Below, piece by piece: positions 54,126 to 64,000 of a DNA stretch of 64,000 nt; the stretch's first letter is position 1, and every line of letters starts with the position of its first letter. The notes beneath the pieces were generated by a model. It ran no database searches and was not told the DNA's origin. It saw nothing but the letters and a program-made list of their open reading frames with translations. Source of the DNA: Ampelomyces quisqualis (taxonomy: Eukaryota; Ascomycota; Dothideomycetes; Pleosporales; Phaeosphaeriaceae); assembly GCA_018398575.1 (NCBI GenBank), contig JAGTXZ010000024.1:1302001-1366000 (forward strand), written 5' to 3'. The position numbers were made by a program, and so were the translations under genes.

Positions 54126-57100
54126 ATGACCGAATCAGCATGGGCAGAGGCCCTAAACAAGAAGCGCGGTGCGCTAGAGCGCGCTAAGATCAACGTCACC
54201 AACAGCGTTACAGATTTGGACACGTTTGAAGCCTCACTCAATAGCATCGCGGAGACATATACCGACAAGACGACAAGTTCCATGGTGAGGGAGAAGCTCA
54301 CTCCACACCTCGAGCACGTCGCATCCTTCACCAAGGCGATCTCAGTATGCACGCAAGGCAATTCGTGTGCATCCCTCGTTTGGGGCAGTCTTCTCGTAGT
54401 AATCGAGGTTGGTAGCTGGTTGTTGCATTTGTTTCCTGACGAGGGCATTGCTAACGATCCTTTATTGCGCTTGCCGATTCTCCAAGTTCCTGGATGATGT
54501 TATGGCTGAGCTGGCAGATCTCCAATACACCCTACCTCGTTTCACCGAATATCTCGAACTTTATCAATCCGACGCCACCCTACAGCTCTACCTGCGCAGC
54601 CTCTATGAAGATTATCTGGATTTCTGTATCTGTCTGGTCAAGTATGTTCATCATAGCCCTGCCTGTAAGTAAGTCCCATTGGCCAGTCGTCAAACAGTAC
54701 TGAACTATGACCCCTCTAGTGAACATAATTCGAAACTTCGTATCCTCATCACACATAAAAGGACTGAAAACCATCAAAGCCGCTATCCAAATGCACAAAG
54801 AGCGGTTTGAAGAGAGAGCTGAGATCGCCCATAGACGCAATGTTGCCCAAACCCTACACGAAACGCGCAAATTGAGTAGCAGCGTTTCTAACAATCAGGA
54901 ACAGCTTGTTCAACGCCTTTCTCCAGACTCGAACGCGGGGAGAATGGTTACTCCAGGAACGTCTCTTACGCTGCGAAATTCAACAAATGCTGGAGAGTCG
55001 TCATGGTCATCGCCTTCCTTCGTTCACACAATTACATGGAAGCGAAACCAACTCTTCTCGGGCCGAGTGGAGCAGTTGCAACTACTTCACAAATATCTTT
55101 CCAATCCAAGTCAGATTGGCGAACCTATTTCCTGTGCCATACATGGCATGGGTGGCGTTGGCAAGACTCAGTTGGCCCTTGAATATACCTACAGATACAG
55201 ATCATATTACCAAGCGATCTTCTGGCTTCGTACAGAAAACTCCGTCGAACTTATGAAAAGCTTCGCAGCAATCGGAGACAAGCTTAATATCATCGATGAT
55301 GTAAATACGGGCCGGCGCAACTCGCGGATATTCGACTGGCTCGAAAACACAGGTATGTCCTCACTGCTTGCAGCTCGGCCTTAACTAAAGGTCATAGAGC
55401 TCACATGGCTATTGATTATGGACAATTTGGACAAGTTTGACATTGTTGCAACAATCTGGCCCACGTCTGTCAAGAATCACGGAGCCATCATTGTTACAAC
55501 CCAAACCCCATGCGACACTGTACGCTGGACCGACTACGACATACCACTCAAGCCTATGGATTCCCATGAAGGCTCAGAGATGCTTTTAGCACAGGCCGAA
55601 ATTCTTATGAGCGACAATGATATCAAAAGACAAGAAGAACTTGCCAAAGAAATATCGCTGGCGGTGGGAGGTTTGCCTCTGTGGATAAGCCATCTCAGTG
55701 GGTTCATTGCTCAATCGCAATGTACTCTTGAAGAATGTCTGGAAATTTATCGCTCATCAAGTGGAATACTCGACGAGCAGCATCATCGCGATAGGTGGAT
55801 GTACGACAAGTACCCAGGAGCCGTTTTTGATCTAGCTTTCTCCAAATTACACGAAGACGCCAAGTCGCTTCTCAACATCCTAGCATTCTTAAACCCTGAC
55901 GGTGTACCGGAAAGGATGCTCTTGGTGGACGTACCAGATGATAATTTCGAGTTTCTGCGACCATGTAACCGTGAACGGTAACTAGAACATTGCACACAGA
56001 ACGATTCCATTCACTTACGTTGGCCTAGGTTCCTCAACGCGATTGCCAACCTGCGGAATAGTCATTTGACCAAGCGCGAAGGCAGCAGAGATGACACATA
56101 TCTGACTACACATCGGTCTCTCCAGAGAGTTGTGCTCCACAAGTTGGATCAAGACCCGCCCCATCGCGAGATATTTTTTGAGCGTGCCTGCTTTCTTTTG
56201 AGGCGAGTGTTCCCTCGTCCCTCACCGCTGCAACAGCCGGAATCCGAGAAATGGCCTCAGATTGAGACATACCTCCCACAGCTCCTGACCTTAGAGTCGG
56301 CCTTCCTACGTGCACAGCCCCCAATCAAAGGCTCACTCGAATTTGCAGTCCTTCTCTCGTCTATCGGTCTCAACGTATGGGACCGAGGCTTGTCAAATGA
56401 TGCTAAAAGCCTGATGTTGACCGCAGAGAAGGTCTTGGATAGCATCGGCTGGGACCGTTGGGCGATGGAGCGGTCCGATATTTACGTCATTCTTGGTATA
56501 CTCACGGACACCGTGGGGATTACTCAACGCGTAGACGGACTTCGTTATCGTGAGAAGGCTCTTCAAGTTCGTCAACACTACGTTGATACCATTCCGCAGG
56601 CAGACATGACCCTGGAAGAGGAAATTCGATATTACAATGCGATCACCGATCGTATGTGTAGTTGGCAGCAGTTCAACCGGTATGAAGACATTGAGAGGTA
56701 TTGCAACATCGTCATTGAGAAGTACAAATCATGGGGTAAGGAGACTGACTTCCCATACGAGTTCGCGAAGTTCTACCATCACATGGCATATGTTTTCGTC
56801 TATCGGGGCGAAACAAGCAAGGCCGTTCATTACGCTCAGCATGCGTCGAAGCTTCTGAGAATGGGAAATTTTGGCCTTCTCGGCGTTTTGTTCAAGTTTG
56901 ATTGTGCCACGGTCATGTTCCAGGCCGGACAAACAGAGGAAGCAATCTCCGAGCATGAAGAAGTATTGGAGCATCGGCTTTTGAAGTTGGGACGATCAAA
57001 CCTCATGACGCTGCAGAGCTTTTTGATGCTGGGAGTGATATATTATACACTACAGAACTTCTCCAAAGCCAAGTAAGTGCTTCGTACTAAGACCAACTAT

Positions 57101-57421
57101 CTTGGATCGGGTCAATTGACAAAGCGTAGGCCCCATCTTTCTGAAGTCGTTGCGCAATGTCGTCAACGAACATTGTACCGCGAAATCGAAGTGCGCGCTA
57201 AGTTTTACATGGGACTGACGTTGAAGAAATCGCCGGATAGTCCAGGTGACGAAGCAACAGGGGAAGCTCTGGTATCCGAGGCGAAGGCAGCTGTGAAGGA
57301 GCTGCTAGCTCATGATTTCCCCGCTTTCCTTCAAGGCTGTTCTGAGTATGATCCGGCCTTGTTCGATTATGTGGCGCCGTGGACATATCGAATTGCGGTT
57401 GAGAGACAAGATGTCGGGTGA
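54126..57421 (+). CDS. NLR-like STAND receptor: DUF7708, NB-ARC, TPR-type repeats
   Basis: Six exons, 54126-54407, 54487-54664, 54720-55352, 55398-55977, 56029-57072 and 57130-57421, give 1002 residues with phase kept at every junction. The N-terminal 180 residues match the DUF7708 helical domain found before NB-ARC/NACHT in fungal STAND proteins (CASLVWGSLLVVIE, then LPRFTEYLELYQSDATLQLYL). The NB-ARC has Walker A GMGGVGKT at 296-303, Walker B LLIMDNL near 369, an RNBS-like IIVTTQT and GLPL near 456. From about 540 the protein is all helical with repeats resembling TPRs (EEAISEHEEVLEHRLLKLG). Such proteins act in non-self recognition and programmed cell death. The first intron edge (GTTGGT donor) is the least certain. 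Confidence 0.86.
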
Positions 57422-58308
57422 CCTTCCGGCCTGAGTTTTCCACGAGCAGCCCGTTGGCTTATTCCTCACCGTACATTTATTCCGGATCAGCATGTAGATA
57501 ACAACTTTTGTTATTTTACGCATACCCCATCCCCGAATCCAACTCATAACGCATTATTTCGACACCTCTGAATAATAGCCCCAGATAGAGCCGAATTCTC
57601 AGTTGGTGGCTTGTGGGCTACCAATAATCATCCGTCCGCTCTGCAGGCTGACAAGCGCCAAGTCGGATGTGGCCCGCTGAGCAGACTGCTCCCCGTGTCT
57701 TACGATTAAGCAACACGCCGGAAATGGAATTGTGCATTGCTATGGGTGTGTGGGGGATGGAACTGATGGAGAGGTCCTACTGCCTTACTGACCGATCAAA
57801 CGAGATCTCTGACAGCATGCTATCATCATCCACGGACCACGCCACACTCTGCAGTGAAGAAATGCAGATGTGAATGCTGCATGTTTAGTGCATTTATACC
57901 GAATTCAAACAAATTCCCACAGCACACTCTGCAGCGGCTGAATGCAGATGTGAAGGCTACATTCTCGATGCACAATCGTTAGTGGTACGGCGTTCACATG
58001 CAATGCAATGCAGATATCTCTTTACCGGAAACGGAGGAAAGCGCATGTGCTCCAAGTACGGTTTCTATGCACTCGTTATCGAATGTTTAGCTTCTTCAAT
58101 GGATGATGCGTTAGCGTGCAGCAAATTGATGTCTGTCTGCTCGGATGGGTAATGGGTTAAGCGCGAGAGATAGGCCAATGACCAGACAACATGTGCTAGG
58201 TATGTGATACATAAAATGTTCCCAACCTTTGATTTGAATCTTCACTGCTTCGACAAAAATCAAATATCAACACACTGTCCATCAAAATCGTTTTTGCCAG
58301 CTATCAAC
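57422..58308. other. Intergenic, with a duplicated segment
   Basis: About 890 bp. It contains two imperfect copies of a 50-bp segment (listed separately). No gene supported. Confidence 0.5.
57843..57972. repeat. Two direct copies of a ~50-bp segment, 80 bp apart
   Basis: Copies at about 57843-57892 and 57923-57972 share CACACTCTGCAG, AATGCAGATGTGAA and a terminal GCA. The similarity decays between blocks. It looks like an old tandem duplication. Confidence 0.65.
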
Positions 58309-58479
58309 ATGCCCGAACAAACTCAAGTCCAGCCTCAAGTCGAGCAGGCTCAGCGCACCGCTCCCTGGAAGGTTTTCTTGCAGGAGCTCGAAAAAGAGGA
58401 GAAAGAGGAGAATACAGGCAAACCGCAGGAGTACATGCAGGCTACCAAGGAATGTGCCTTTGACTCTTTGGCCGGCTAG
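58309..58479 (+). CDS. Possible 56-residue polar micropeptide
   Basis: An ATG at 58309 opens a 56-residue frame: a Gln/Val/Pro-rich start (MPEQTQVQPQVEQAQ), then TAPWKVFLQELEKEEKEENTG, an amphipathic acidic helix. It ends CAFDSLAG-stop. The context around the ATG (ATCAACATGC) is good. No homologous family is recognised; it could be a real small gene, perhaps stress related, or the first exon of something longer. Confidence 0.35.
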   Translation: MPEQTQVQPQVEQAQRTAPWKVFLQELEKEEKEENTGKPQEYMQATKECAFDSLAG

Positions 58480-58944
58480 ATAATAGTGAATACTCGACCC
58501 CTCAAAGCTGCAATTCCACAACTAATCCATTCCTTAACGAAGCAGGCATTTGCCAGAGGGACAAGCTGCTACAAAGCCAGGGAAATCATAGCGAAGAACG
58601 GCCGAGCAAATGTCTGCCTACACTCTTTAAGTTTTACAATTAGCTTACAGGCCACACGATACGGTTGCCTGAGTGAAGAAGCTTATATAGTTTTGTGAAC
58701 AGATTAATAAACATCACAATCTCATCGAGTCACCGAGTAGTCTAACTGCTTCATCGACCATCAACTTACACGGATTTGACCCATGCAGATGGGATTCATG
58801 CGAAGCGAGACAAAGTATATTTCCGCGTAGAACCAACAAGTCGCTAGGCAGTTGTTGTTTTAGTAGATTATATAATGAGCCTCACATATAAAGACTGCGT
58901 TCGCCCCGCGTCCATCGTGTAGCGCACCACTCTGACTTTCAGCC
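58480..58944. other. Intergenic with TATA box for the CmcJ-like gene
   Basis: A TATATAA at 58869-58875 lies 70 bp before the next ATG, the usual fungal spacing for a promoter TATA with a short leader. Otherwise nothing recognised. Confidence 0.5.
58869..58875 (+). promoter_or_regulatory. TAT box (TATATAA)
   Basis: Well-placed TATA sequence upstream of the CmcJ-like gene, about 70 bp before its ATG. Position and sequence only. Confidence 0.5.
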
Positions 58945-60064
58945 ATGGCGATCCCTCCAGAGCAAAGCGTGCAGGCGCAAATTCCTTACGCTAGCTGGAA
59001 CGACCTTTATCTGAAAGAAAAGCCTTACAAACTCTTCATCGACTTGCCTCCAAAACATGCACATGCGCCACGCACGAATCTCAGTTTCCAACCCCACGAT
59101 ACTTCTGTATATGACCTGCGCGGAAACGAGGCAGAGTTTGTGATTGACAGGAATGGTTTCGAGATTCTGCGGCACGTGACGAAAATCAAGGATTTCAGCA
59201 ATGTAGCGGACATCGAGCAAGCCTACTTCACAGAGATGAAGGAGCTCATTATGAGCAAGACTGCTGGCGCGAAACGTGTGGAAGTCTTTGATTGGCGAGT
59301 AAGTTCTTGCTCGCGTTTCTGCCGAACACGTCGGAAAGAGGCACCGCTAATTGCTGCCCCAGGTGAGAAAGAGCATGAGCGAAGAGGGTTTTCTGAGAAG
59401 AAGATTGGATCTGTCAGACCCGGTCGACAAAATCATGCCGGCGATATACCCCCATATCGGTATATGCCCATACAAAGTCGCTACCGCAGAAAAGAGGCCG
59501 TGCTAATATGGATCGCGAAATAACAGATCAGACTCCATCGGGCGCCGTCGGCCGCGTTCGACAGCATTTTTCTGCTGAGGCAGACGGGCTCCTACAAGAG
59601 CGTGTACGAATTATCAAGTGAGATGGAACTTATCAATTGCTTCTTACGACTCAGCTCACCGCAGCATAGCGTGTGGCGCCCTCTTCGAACCGTGGAGAAT
59701 TGGCCTTTAGCTTTCTGCGATACGCAGACATTCCAAACCCGAGACCTCCTCGCCGCCGACTACGTTCGCAGACACTTTCTCGGTGAGACATTCTTTCTTC
59801 TGCATAGCCGTGATCACCGGTGGTACTACCTCCGCGATCAACAGCCGGACGAGGTCGCCATGTTCAAGATCTACGATTCTGATGCAGGTGCTACTCACGG
59901 TAAGTGTCGCAAAACGCTAGAAACGGCGCTTGTTTGCGTCGCATGTAGAAAAAGGCTGACTCAAGTGCAAAGGCTGCCCGCACGCATCATTCAGCCTGGG
60001 CGACGAGGACAGCTTGGCCCCGAGAGAAAGTATCGAGATACGTGCTCTAGTATTCGGCGGTTGA
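58945..60064 (+). CDS. CmcJ/NvfI/AsaB-like oxidoreductase
   Basis: Five exons, 58945-59298, 59363-59459, 59527-59617, 59670-59899 and 59973-60064, give 287 residues. Each junction rebuilds a family motif: KRVEVFDWR|VRKS, YPHI|DQTPSGAVGRVRQHF (His and Asp of the metal site), RII|NVWRPLRTVENWPLAFCD and DSDAGATH|GCPHASFSLGD with the distal His. The end RESIEIRALVFGG is also canonical. The family holds CmcJ of cephamycin synthesis, AsaB hydroxylase/desaturase and the Fe/2OG endoperoxygenase NvfI. Some members work in secondary metabolism, but no other biosynthetic backbone gene is nearby. Presumably cytosolic. Confidence 0.88.
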
Positions 60065-60206
60065 GATGTAGCGGCGCGTCTCTCAATTGTCAGACAATCT
60101 TCTTCATGGTGTAGGTGAGGAAATGCAGCGAGTAGGTAGGTAGCAGGGCTTTACAGCGTAAGAACTCTAGACTAATAACGGCTTGCTAAAATGCATGTAA
60201 GTATTG

Positions 60207-62158
60207 TTACCACGCAGTAATAGCGTCAACTTCGGCTTCGCCGAATGTGCTCGTCTTGGTAGCCGCTATGCCAGAGTCGCCTGTAGTGACATCAGAGATA
60301 GGGTTTCGGTTCATTATATCCGGTAGAACCGTCTTCAGAAACTTAGTCAAATGTCGGTTAACCTGTTCAAATTCGAGCAGGAAAGCATCGTGACCGTCGG
60401 GTGAGTCGATAGTTTTGAGTGTCGCGTTCGGTATATGTGCAGCTAGCTCCTGCTGCTCGGCGAATGTAAAAAGTCCATCAGACTGGATACCAAGCACAAG
60501 TGTAGGCTGCTTAATCAGAGATAGTGCATGGTGAAGTGCGGATACGGGATCCAGAGTCTCTGGATCTTGACCCTCCGGGTACCGATGGCGAGATACATCG
60601 TGAGTATCTAGCTTTCGTGTGATAGCAATGTAGCAGTTGGCGTCGAAGCGCTTGATGAACTTCTCTCCTTGGTACCGCAAGTACGACTGCGCCGAGAAGT
60701 AGTGGGGCGCCAACCGCTTAGCGGCTTGCTGTACTTTAGCAGCACTATCTGCATTTCTCGCTCCCTGAGGAGGCAGTTTCGATAGACTCGAGGCATCATG
60801 AAATTCCAGATCTGCCGGCGTCGCAGTAGGTGACGTGCTCATCGGAGCTAGCGCCACATTGCTATTCGATCTCGATATCGCCCGTGGCGATCCCGCATGT
60901 TTGTGGCCATGATTGTGTATTGCCCAATGTTCGTGTGAAGAGTTCGATACGATAGGAGGCCGTGGCACGGCATTGATGCTCTGCTTCTTGGAGAGGTCGG
61001 GGGTGTTGCGCCCGAAACGAGACTCGAACGAGTCGCGGCTCCGGTAGGTCAGAAGGGCAGACATGCGCGCAGCTCCGAGGCCTGTCGAGGGAGGGTCGTC
61101 GAAGGCGTAGTACCCATCGTCGTACTTGGGGTCACTGTATATACTTTGACGCTGCGCCTCGCCCCAGCTGATACCCCATGCGCTGTAGCGGGCTGATGTA
61201 GCTATTGGTACAATGCATCTGACGTAGTCTTTCCCGAAGTATGCAAACTCGAGGACAAGCATGCCGCCCATAGAGCCACCGATGACGGCCGCAATTTGCT
61301 TCACACCAAGATGGTCGAGGATGAGCTTGAAGATGCTGTTGCAATCAGTCTCCTTTGCTAGACACGCAGCCGCTTGCTTCACCACTTACTTGACATCATC
61401 TCGAACAGTTGTGAGCGGAAACTCGGGTCCGTACAGCCCGAGTGAGGCATCCCCGTCCTTGGCTGTAACTGGACTTGCGCTGCCGTATGGACTGCCCAGA
61501 CTGTTCATGCACACGACGAAGAATCTCGACATGTCAAAGGCCTTGCCGGTGCCGCCGAGCAATGGACCCCACCAGTCGCCCACGTCTGCGCTGCCAGTCA
61601 ATGCATGGCATATGACCATCGCATTGTCCCCGCCTGGTGCGAGCGTGCCGTAGGTTTTGTATGCAACCGGCACATTGTGCAACACGCCGCCAGATTCAAG
61701 GTCGACTTGTGGGATGATGGCGAGTGTTTGGTCGGGTATGAGTTTGGTGAAGGGGTTTTCAGGCTGTGTTGTCACTGTTGCTGTGTCATTGTAAGCTGCT
61801 GTCCAAGAGCGTAGAACCGGCGAGGAACCAAATCGACGACAATCCAAGCGGATATGTAGAAACTCACGAAGAATATTTGCTGCGCACAATTCCAGAATAC
61901 ATGCCGGCCGAATGACGCACAGCACAATTTGAATAGATTGTTTGCGCCATCGACGACAATGGACTAGAGTCTGCACTTACTGTATCGTGGCGGGTTACTA
62001 CTCGCGGCCGAGCCATTGTGGTTCACGGCGGCCATGCCTGCAGGGGTCGGTGTGATGGCGAGCGGTTGTGCGCGAAGAGTCACGGGGGTTTGGTCTTCAT
62101 TCACTCGATTGCCGCTAGTGGGGACGTGGGGTTCTAAGAAGGCTTGGCATGGTGGCAT
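60207..62158 (-). CDS. met2: Homoserine O-acetyltransferase
   Basis: Three exons, 62158-61981, 61798-61390 and 61335-60207, encode 571 residues. The first intron (182 bp) joins PRY to TAYNDTATVTT; the second (54 bp, GTAAGT) joins RDDV to NIFKLILDHLG. The alpha/beta-hydrolase catalytic Ser lies in IGGSMGGML at about 217, the Asp near QSDGLFT and the His in PDGHDAFLLEF. NPFTKL, DWWGPLLGGTGKAFD and NSLGSPYGSASP are family landmarks. Acetyl-CoA plus homoserine gives O-acetylhomoserine in methionine/cysteine synthesis, in the cytosol. A roughly 120-residue insertion (from GRNTPDLSKK to KLPPQG) is a fungal feature of low complexity. Head-to-head with ARG2. Confidence 0.92.
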
Positions 62159-62456
62159 GACAAGGTGCGCTGACCTGAGGAAAAAAAAACATGTGCAATT
62201 CGGCTGTATACCGCGAGTCACGACCCCCAACCTACATTGCAGTATTTTCTTCGAAAACTTTTCCCAAGTCGCAGAGTTATTCACGGTGACATGAAGCATG
62301 TACATCTGCCGCAAATTCCCCGTGGGGGGTTTTGGGAAGGCTACCAAGATGGTACGTGTGCTGCGTTGGAGTCACCAGCAGCCGCGCGCCGCGCATTGTT
62401 ACTGACGAGATCAGCTTCCCAAGTCCGATAGCACAAAACAAGTCGTCGAAACACCC
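62159..62456. promoter_or_regulatory. Shared MET2-ARG2 promoter with two GAGTCA sites
   Basis: 298 bp between two amino-acid biosynthesis genes transcribed apart. GAGTCA occurs at 62215-62220 and 62369-62374; its complement TGACTC is the core of the Gcn4/CPC1/CpcA response element. Two copies in so short a stretch are more than chance would favour, but this is not proof of binding. Confidence 0.6.
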
Positions 62457-64000
62457 ATGATAGCATGTTTCTCCAACACGGCCCAAAATGACGCCTTCGA
62501 CACGCGCAAAGTGTCAACCTCAGCGAAAGAGCGCCAACGAGCTGACCGCGAGCAATTGACGCGCCTCTTGAAGGAATCTCCCGGCAAACGCGACGCTCGT
62601 AATTTCCTCAAGCAGTTCGACGCCTCGAAGCCCAGAAAAGACGCTGCATGCAATGCCTCCAAGCTCAAAGAAGCTGCGAGCGAGGTAGTGCACAACGAGC
62701 TGGGAACAACTCGGACGGGTGTGAACCTGGGCAATCTGTACCGCCCCACAGTCTTCACGCGCGACCCGCTACCAGAGAAGAAATATGAGGAGGAAGACAG
62801 GGAAGAGCCTTTGCATCTTGCGCTCATAAAGTTGCGGCAGCCACAAACGCTCGATGACCGGACACTGGGCGGTATTGCGCTCACTTTGAGCCAAATGGCG
62901 CAACTCGGCCTCGGTACTGCCGTGGTTCTAGACTGTGCCGATCAAGTCACACCTCCGGAAGTCGATGGATCATACGAAAAGACCTTGCGAGAGCAAGCGG
63001 CGCGGTTCGTTGCAGCATTGCAAGAGTACAATGAGTCAGGTGCCCTCTTGACTGAGCATGCACTGGGCTACTCGAGCCAAGAAAATGAAATACCCAGCAC
63101 TGTGCAGGCGCGAGGACGAGTCGAAGTGAAGAACAGTTTTTTGCTCTATCCTCCACTCGACGATGGTGTCATTCCGGTTCTTTTGCCATTCGCATATGAC
63201 AATGAGCTGAAGAAGATTCCTGTAGAGGCGGACGATGTGCTCCTAGCGCTCATCCGAGAATTCGCTGGAATTACTAGGCAGTCGCATAATGTCCTAGACC
63301 ACGAATCCGCTGTGAAAGGCGATCCATCGGATGATGTAGAGCGACCAATTCTGGATCGAATCATTGTTCTTGATCCACTAGGCGGCATTCCTTCAGAAAA
63401 TAGATCCGATGGCGCTCATGTCTTCGTCAACCTCGAGGCAGAGTATCACGACATCAAGCAGGAGCTCCGGCAGTTGACTGCAGCAGCAAGACAAGAGACA
63501 GAATCTGACAACACTGTGTCTTTGAGTACTGGCAATCCGTTCTCCAAGTTTGTGGAGGCAGAAATCGTACCATTGCCTGGTGACACAAGGCCGAAATTCG
63601 CCAACCCAGCGCCCATACGCCATCTGAAGAACCTCAATGTTGTTCAGCGGGCGTTGAAGCTATTGCCCCCTACCTCTTCCGGCTTAATCCTCACTCCATC
63701 CGACGCAGCGACAAAGGCCATCCCAGACGACGCGCGCACAAGTCCATCGAAAAACCCACTCCTCCACAACCTCCTCACCGACAAACCCATGATCTCATCC
63801 TCCCTACCCACGTCGCCCGCAAGTCGTTTCCTCGGCTCTGCCTCTCCAAATCCAGCTACGTTTCTCAAAAAGGGCGTACCGCTAACCATCATCCCCGATC
63901 CACGCGTCAGCGGACCCTGGCGACCGCCCTCATCATCCAACCCCAGCATCGAGCTCGCTGACGATCCCCGCATCCACTTTCCCAAACTCGAACATCTCAT
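62457..64000 (+). CDS. arg2: N-acetylglutamate synthase (amino-acid acetyltransferase), 3' truncated by the window
   Basis: The reading frame is open from at least the ATG at 62457 to the last base, with no stop, so the gene continues past the window (over 514 residues seen). The start SAKERQRADREQLTRLLKESPGKRDARNFLKQFD is the typical poorly conserved N-terminal part. GVNLGNLYRPTVF, LHLALIKLRQPQTLDD and LNVVQRALKLLPPTSSGLIL match fungal Arg2 landmarks. The end, DDPRIHFPKLEHL, leads into the N-acetyltransferase domain. It makes N-acetylglutamate for mitochondrial ornithine/arginine synthesis. A 5' exon carrying the mitochondrial presequence may lie further upstream; the frame is open back to 62406. 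Confidence 0.9.
   Translation, partial: MIACFSNTAQNDAFDTRKVSTSAKERQRADREQLTRLLKESPGKRDARNFLKQFDASKPRKDAACNASKLKEAASEVVHNELGTTRTGVNLGNLYRPTVFTRDPLPEKKYEEEDREEPLHLALIKLRQPQTLDDRTLGGIALTLSQMAQLGLGTAVVLDCADQVTPPEVDGSYEKTLREQAARFVAALQEYNESGALLTEHALGYSSQENEIPSTVQARGRVEVKNSFLLYPPLDDGVIPVLLPFAYDNELKKIPVEADDVLLALIREFAGITRQSHNVLDHESAVKGDPSDDVERPILDRIIVLDPLGGIPSENRSDGAHVFVNLEAEYHDIKQELRQLTAAARQETESDNTVSLSTGNPFSKFVEAEIVPLPGDTRPKFANPAPIRHLKNLNVVQRALKLLPPTSSGLILTPSDAATKAIPDDARTSPSKNPLLHNLLTDKPMISSSLPTSPASRFLGSASPNPATFLKKGVPLTIIPDPRVSGPWRPPSSSNPSIELADDPRIHFPKLEHL

Noticed and set aside
1..64000. tRNA, rRNA, CRISPR or riboswitch
   Set aside because: No B-box plus A-box pair with a cloverleaf, no rRNA motif and no regular spacer array was found by eye; a scan by a dedicated program would be decisive.

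Overview
The window is filamentous ascomycete DNA. Its genes are split by short 48-80 bp GT-AG introns with CTAAC/CTGAC-type branch points, intergenic gaps are short, and many gene pairs are head-to-head. The families present are typical of Pezizomycotina: HsbA-type surface binding protein, SUR1-type GT32 mannosyltransferase, APSES-ankyrin factor, NUR1, a DUF7708/NB-ARC NLR and a CmcJ-type oxygenase. The F-box-like and lineage-restricted kinase families suggest Dothideomycetes, probably Pleosporales; this placement is inference. Most genes were rebuilt exon by exon, requiring phase-consistent splice sites and family motifs.

Layout. 1-17 kb: a stop-bearing ORF remnant, a HAD dehalogenase-like enzyme divergent from a paraoxonase-like gene, four small single-pass membrane proteins, a small mitochondrial-type protein, an F-box-like protein and a macrodomain ADP-ribose hydrolase. 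17-24.4 kb: a monocarboxylate-type MFS carrier convergent with a quinate/sugar MFS permease, then a short helical protein and a SUR1-like sphingolipid mannosyltransferase. 24.8-30 kb: a tiny membrane protein, a decaying protein kinase gene, a peroxiredoxin-like gene, HsbA and a GNAT acetyltransferase. 29.9-42.5 kb is mostly housekeeping: an LYR-like mitochondrial protein head-to-head with the MBP1-type cell-cycle factor, a secreted M13 metallopeptidase, NUR1 head-to-head with V-ATPase subunit F, and an NPC2/ML lipid-transfer protein.

43.5-53.6 kb carries catabolic genes: a FucP-type sugar permease with a 6-nt micro-exon, a beta-hydroxyacid dehydrogenase, an aldo/keto reductase, pyroglutamyl peptidase, fructosamine kinase and a beta-lactamase-fold serine hydrolase. 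Together they could process glycated or blocked amino acids and peptides (hypothesis). 54.1-57.4 kb holds a 1002-residue NLR-type immune or incompatibility receptor. 58.9-60.1 kb encodes a CmcJ-like oxygenase. The window closes with MET2 (homoserine O-acetyltransferase) head-to-head with ARG2 (N-acetylglutamate synthase, cut by the window end). Their 298 bp shared promoter holds two GAGTCA sites of the kind read by cross-pathway control factors.

No rRNA, tRNA, CRISPR or intact transposon was recognised. Repeats are limited to a 35-bp x4 array, a roughly 115-bp x3 array, an 80-bp-spaced duplicated segment and one long hairpin.
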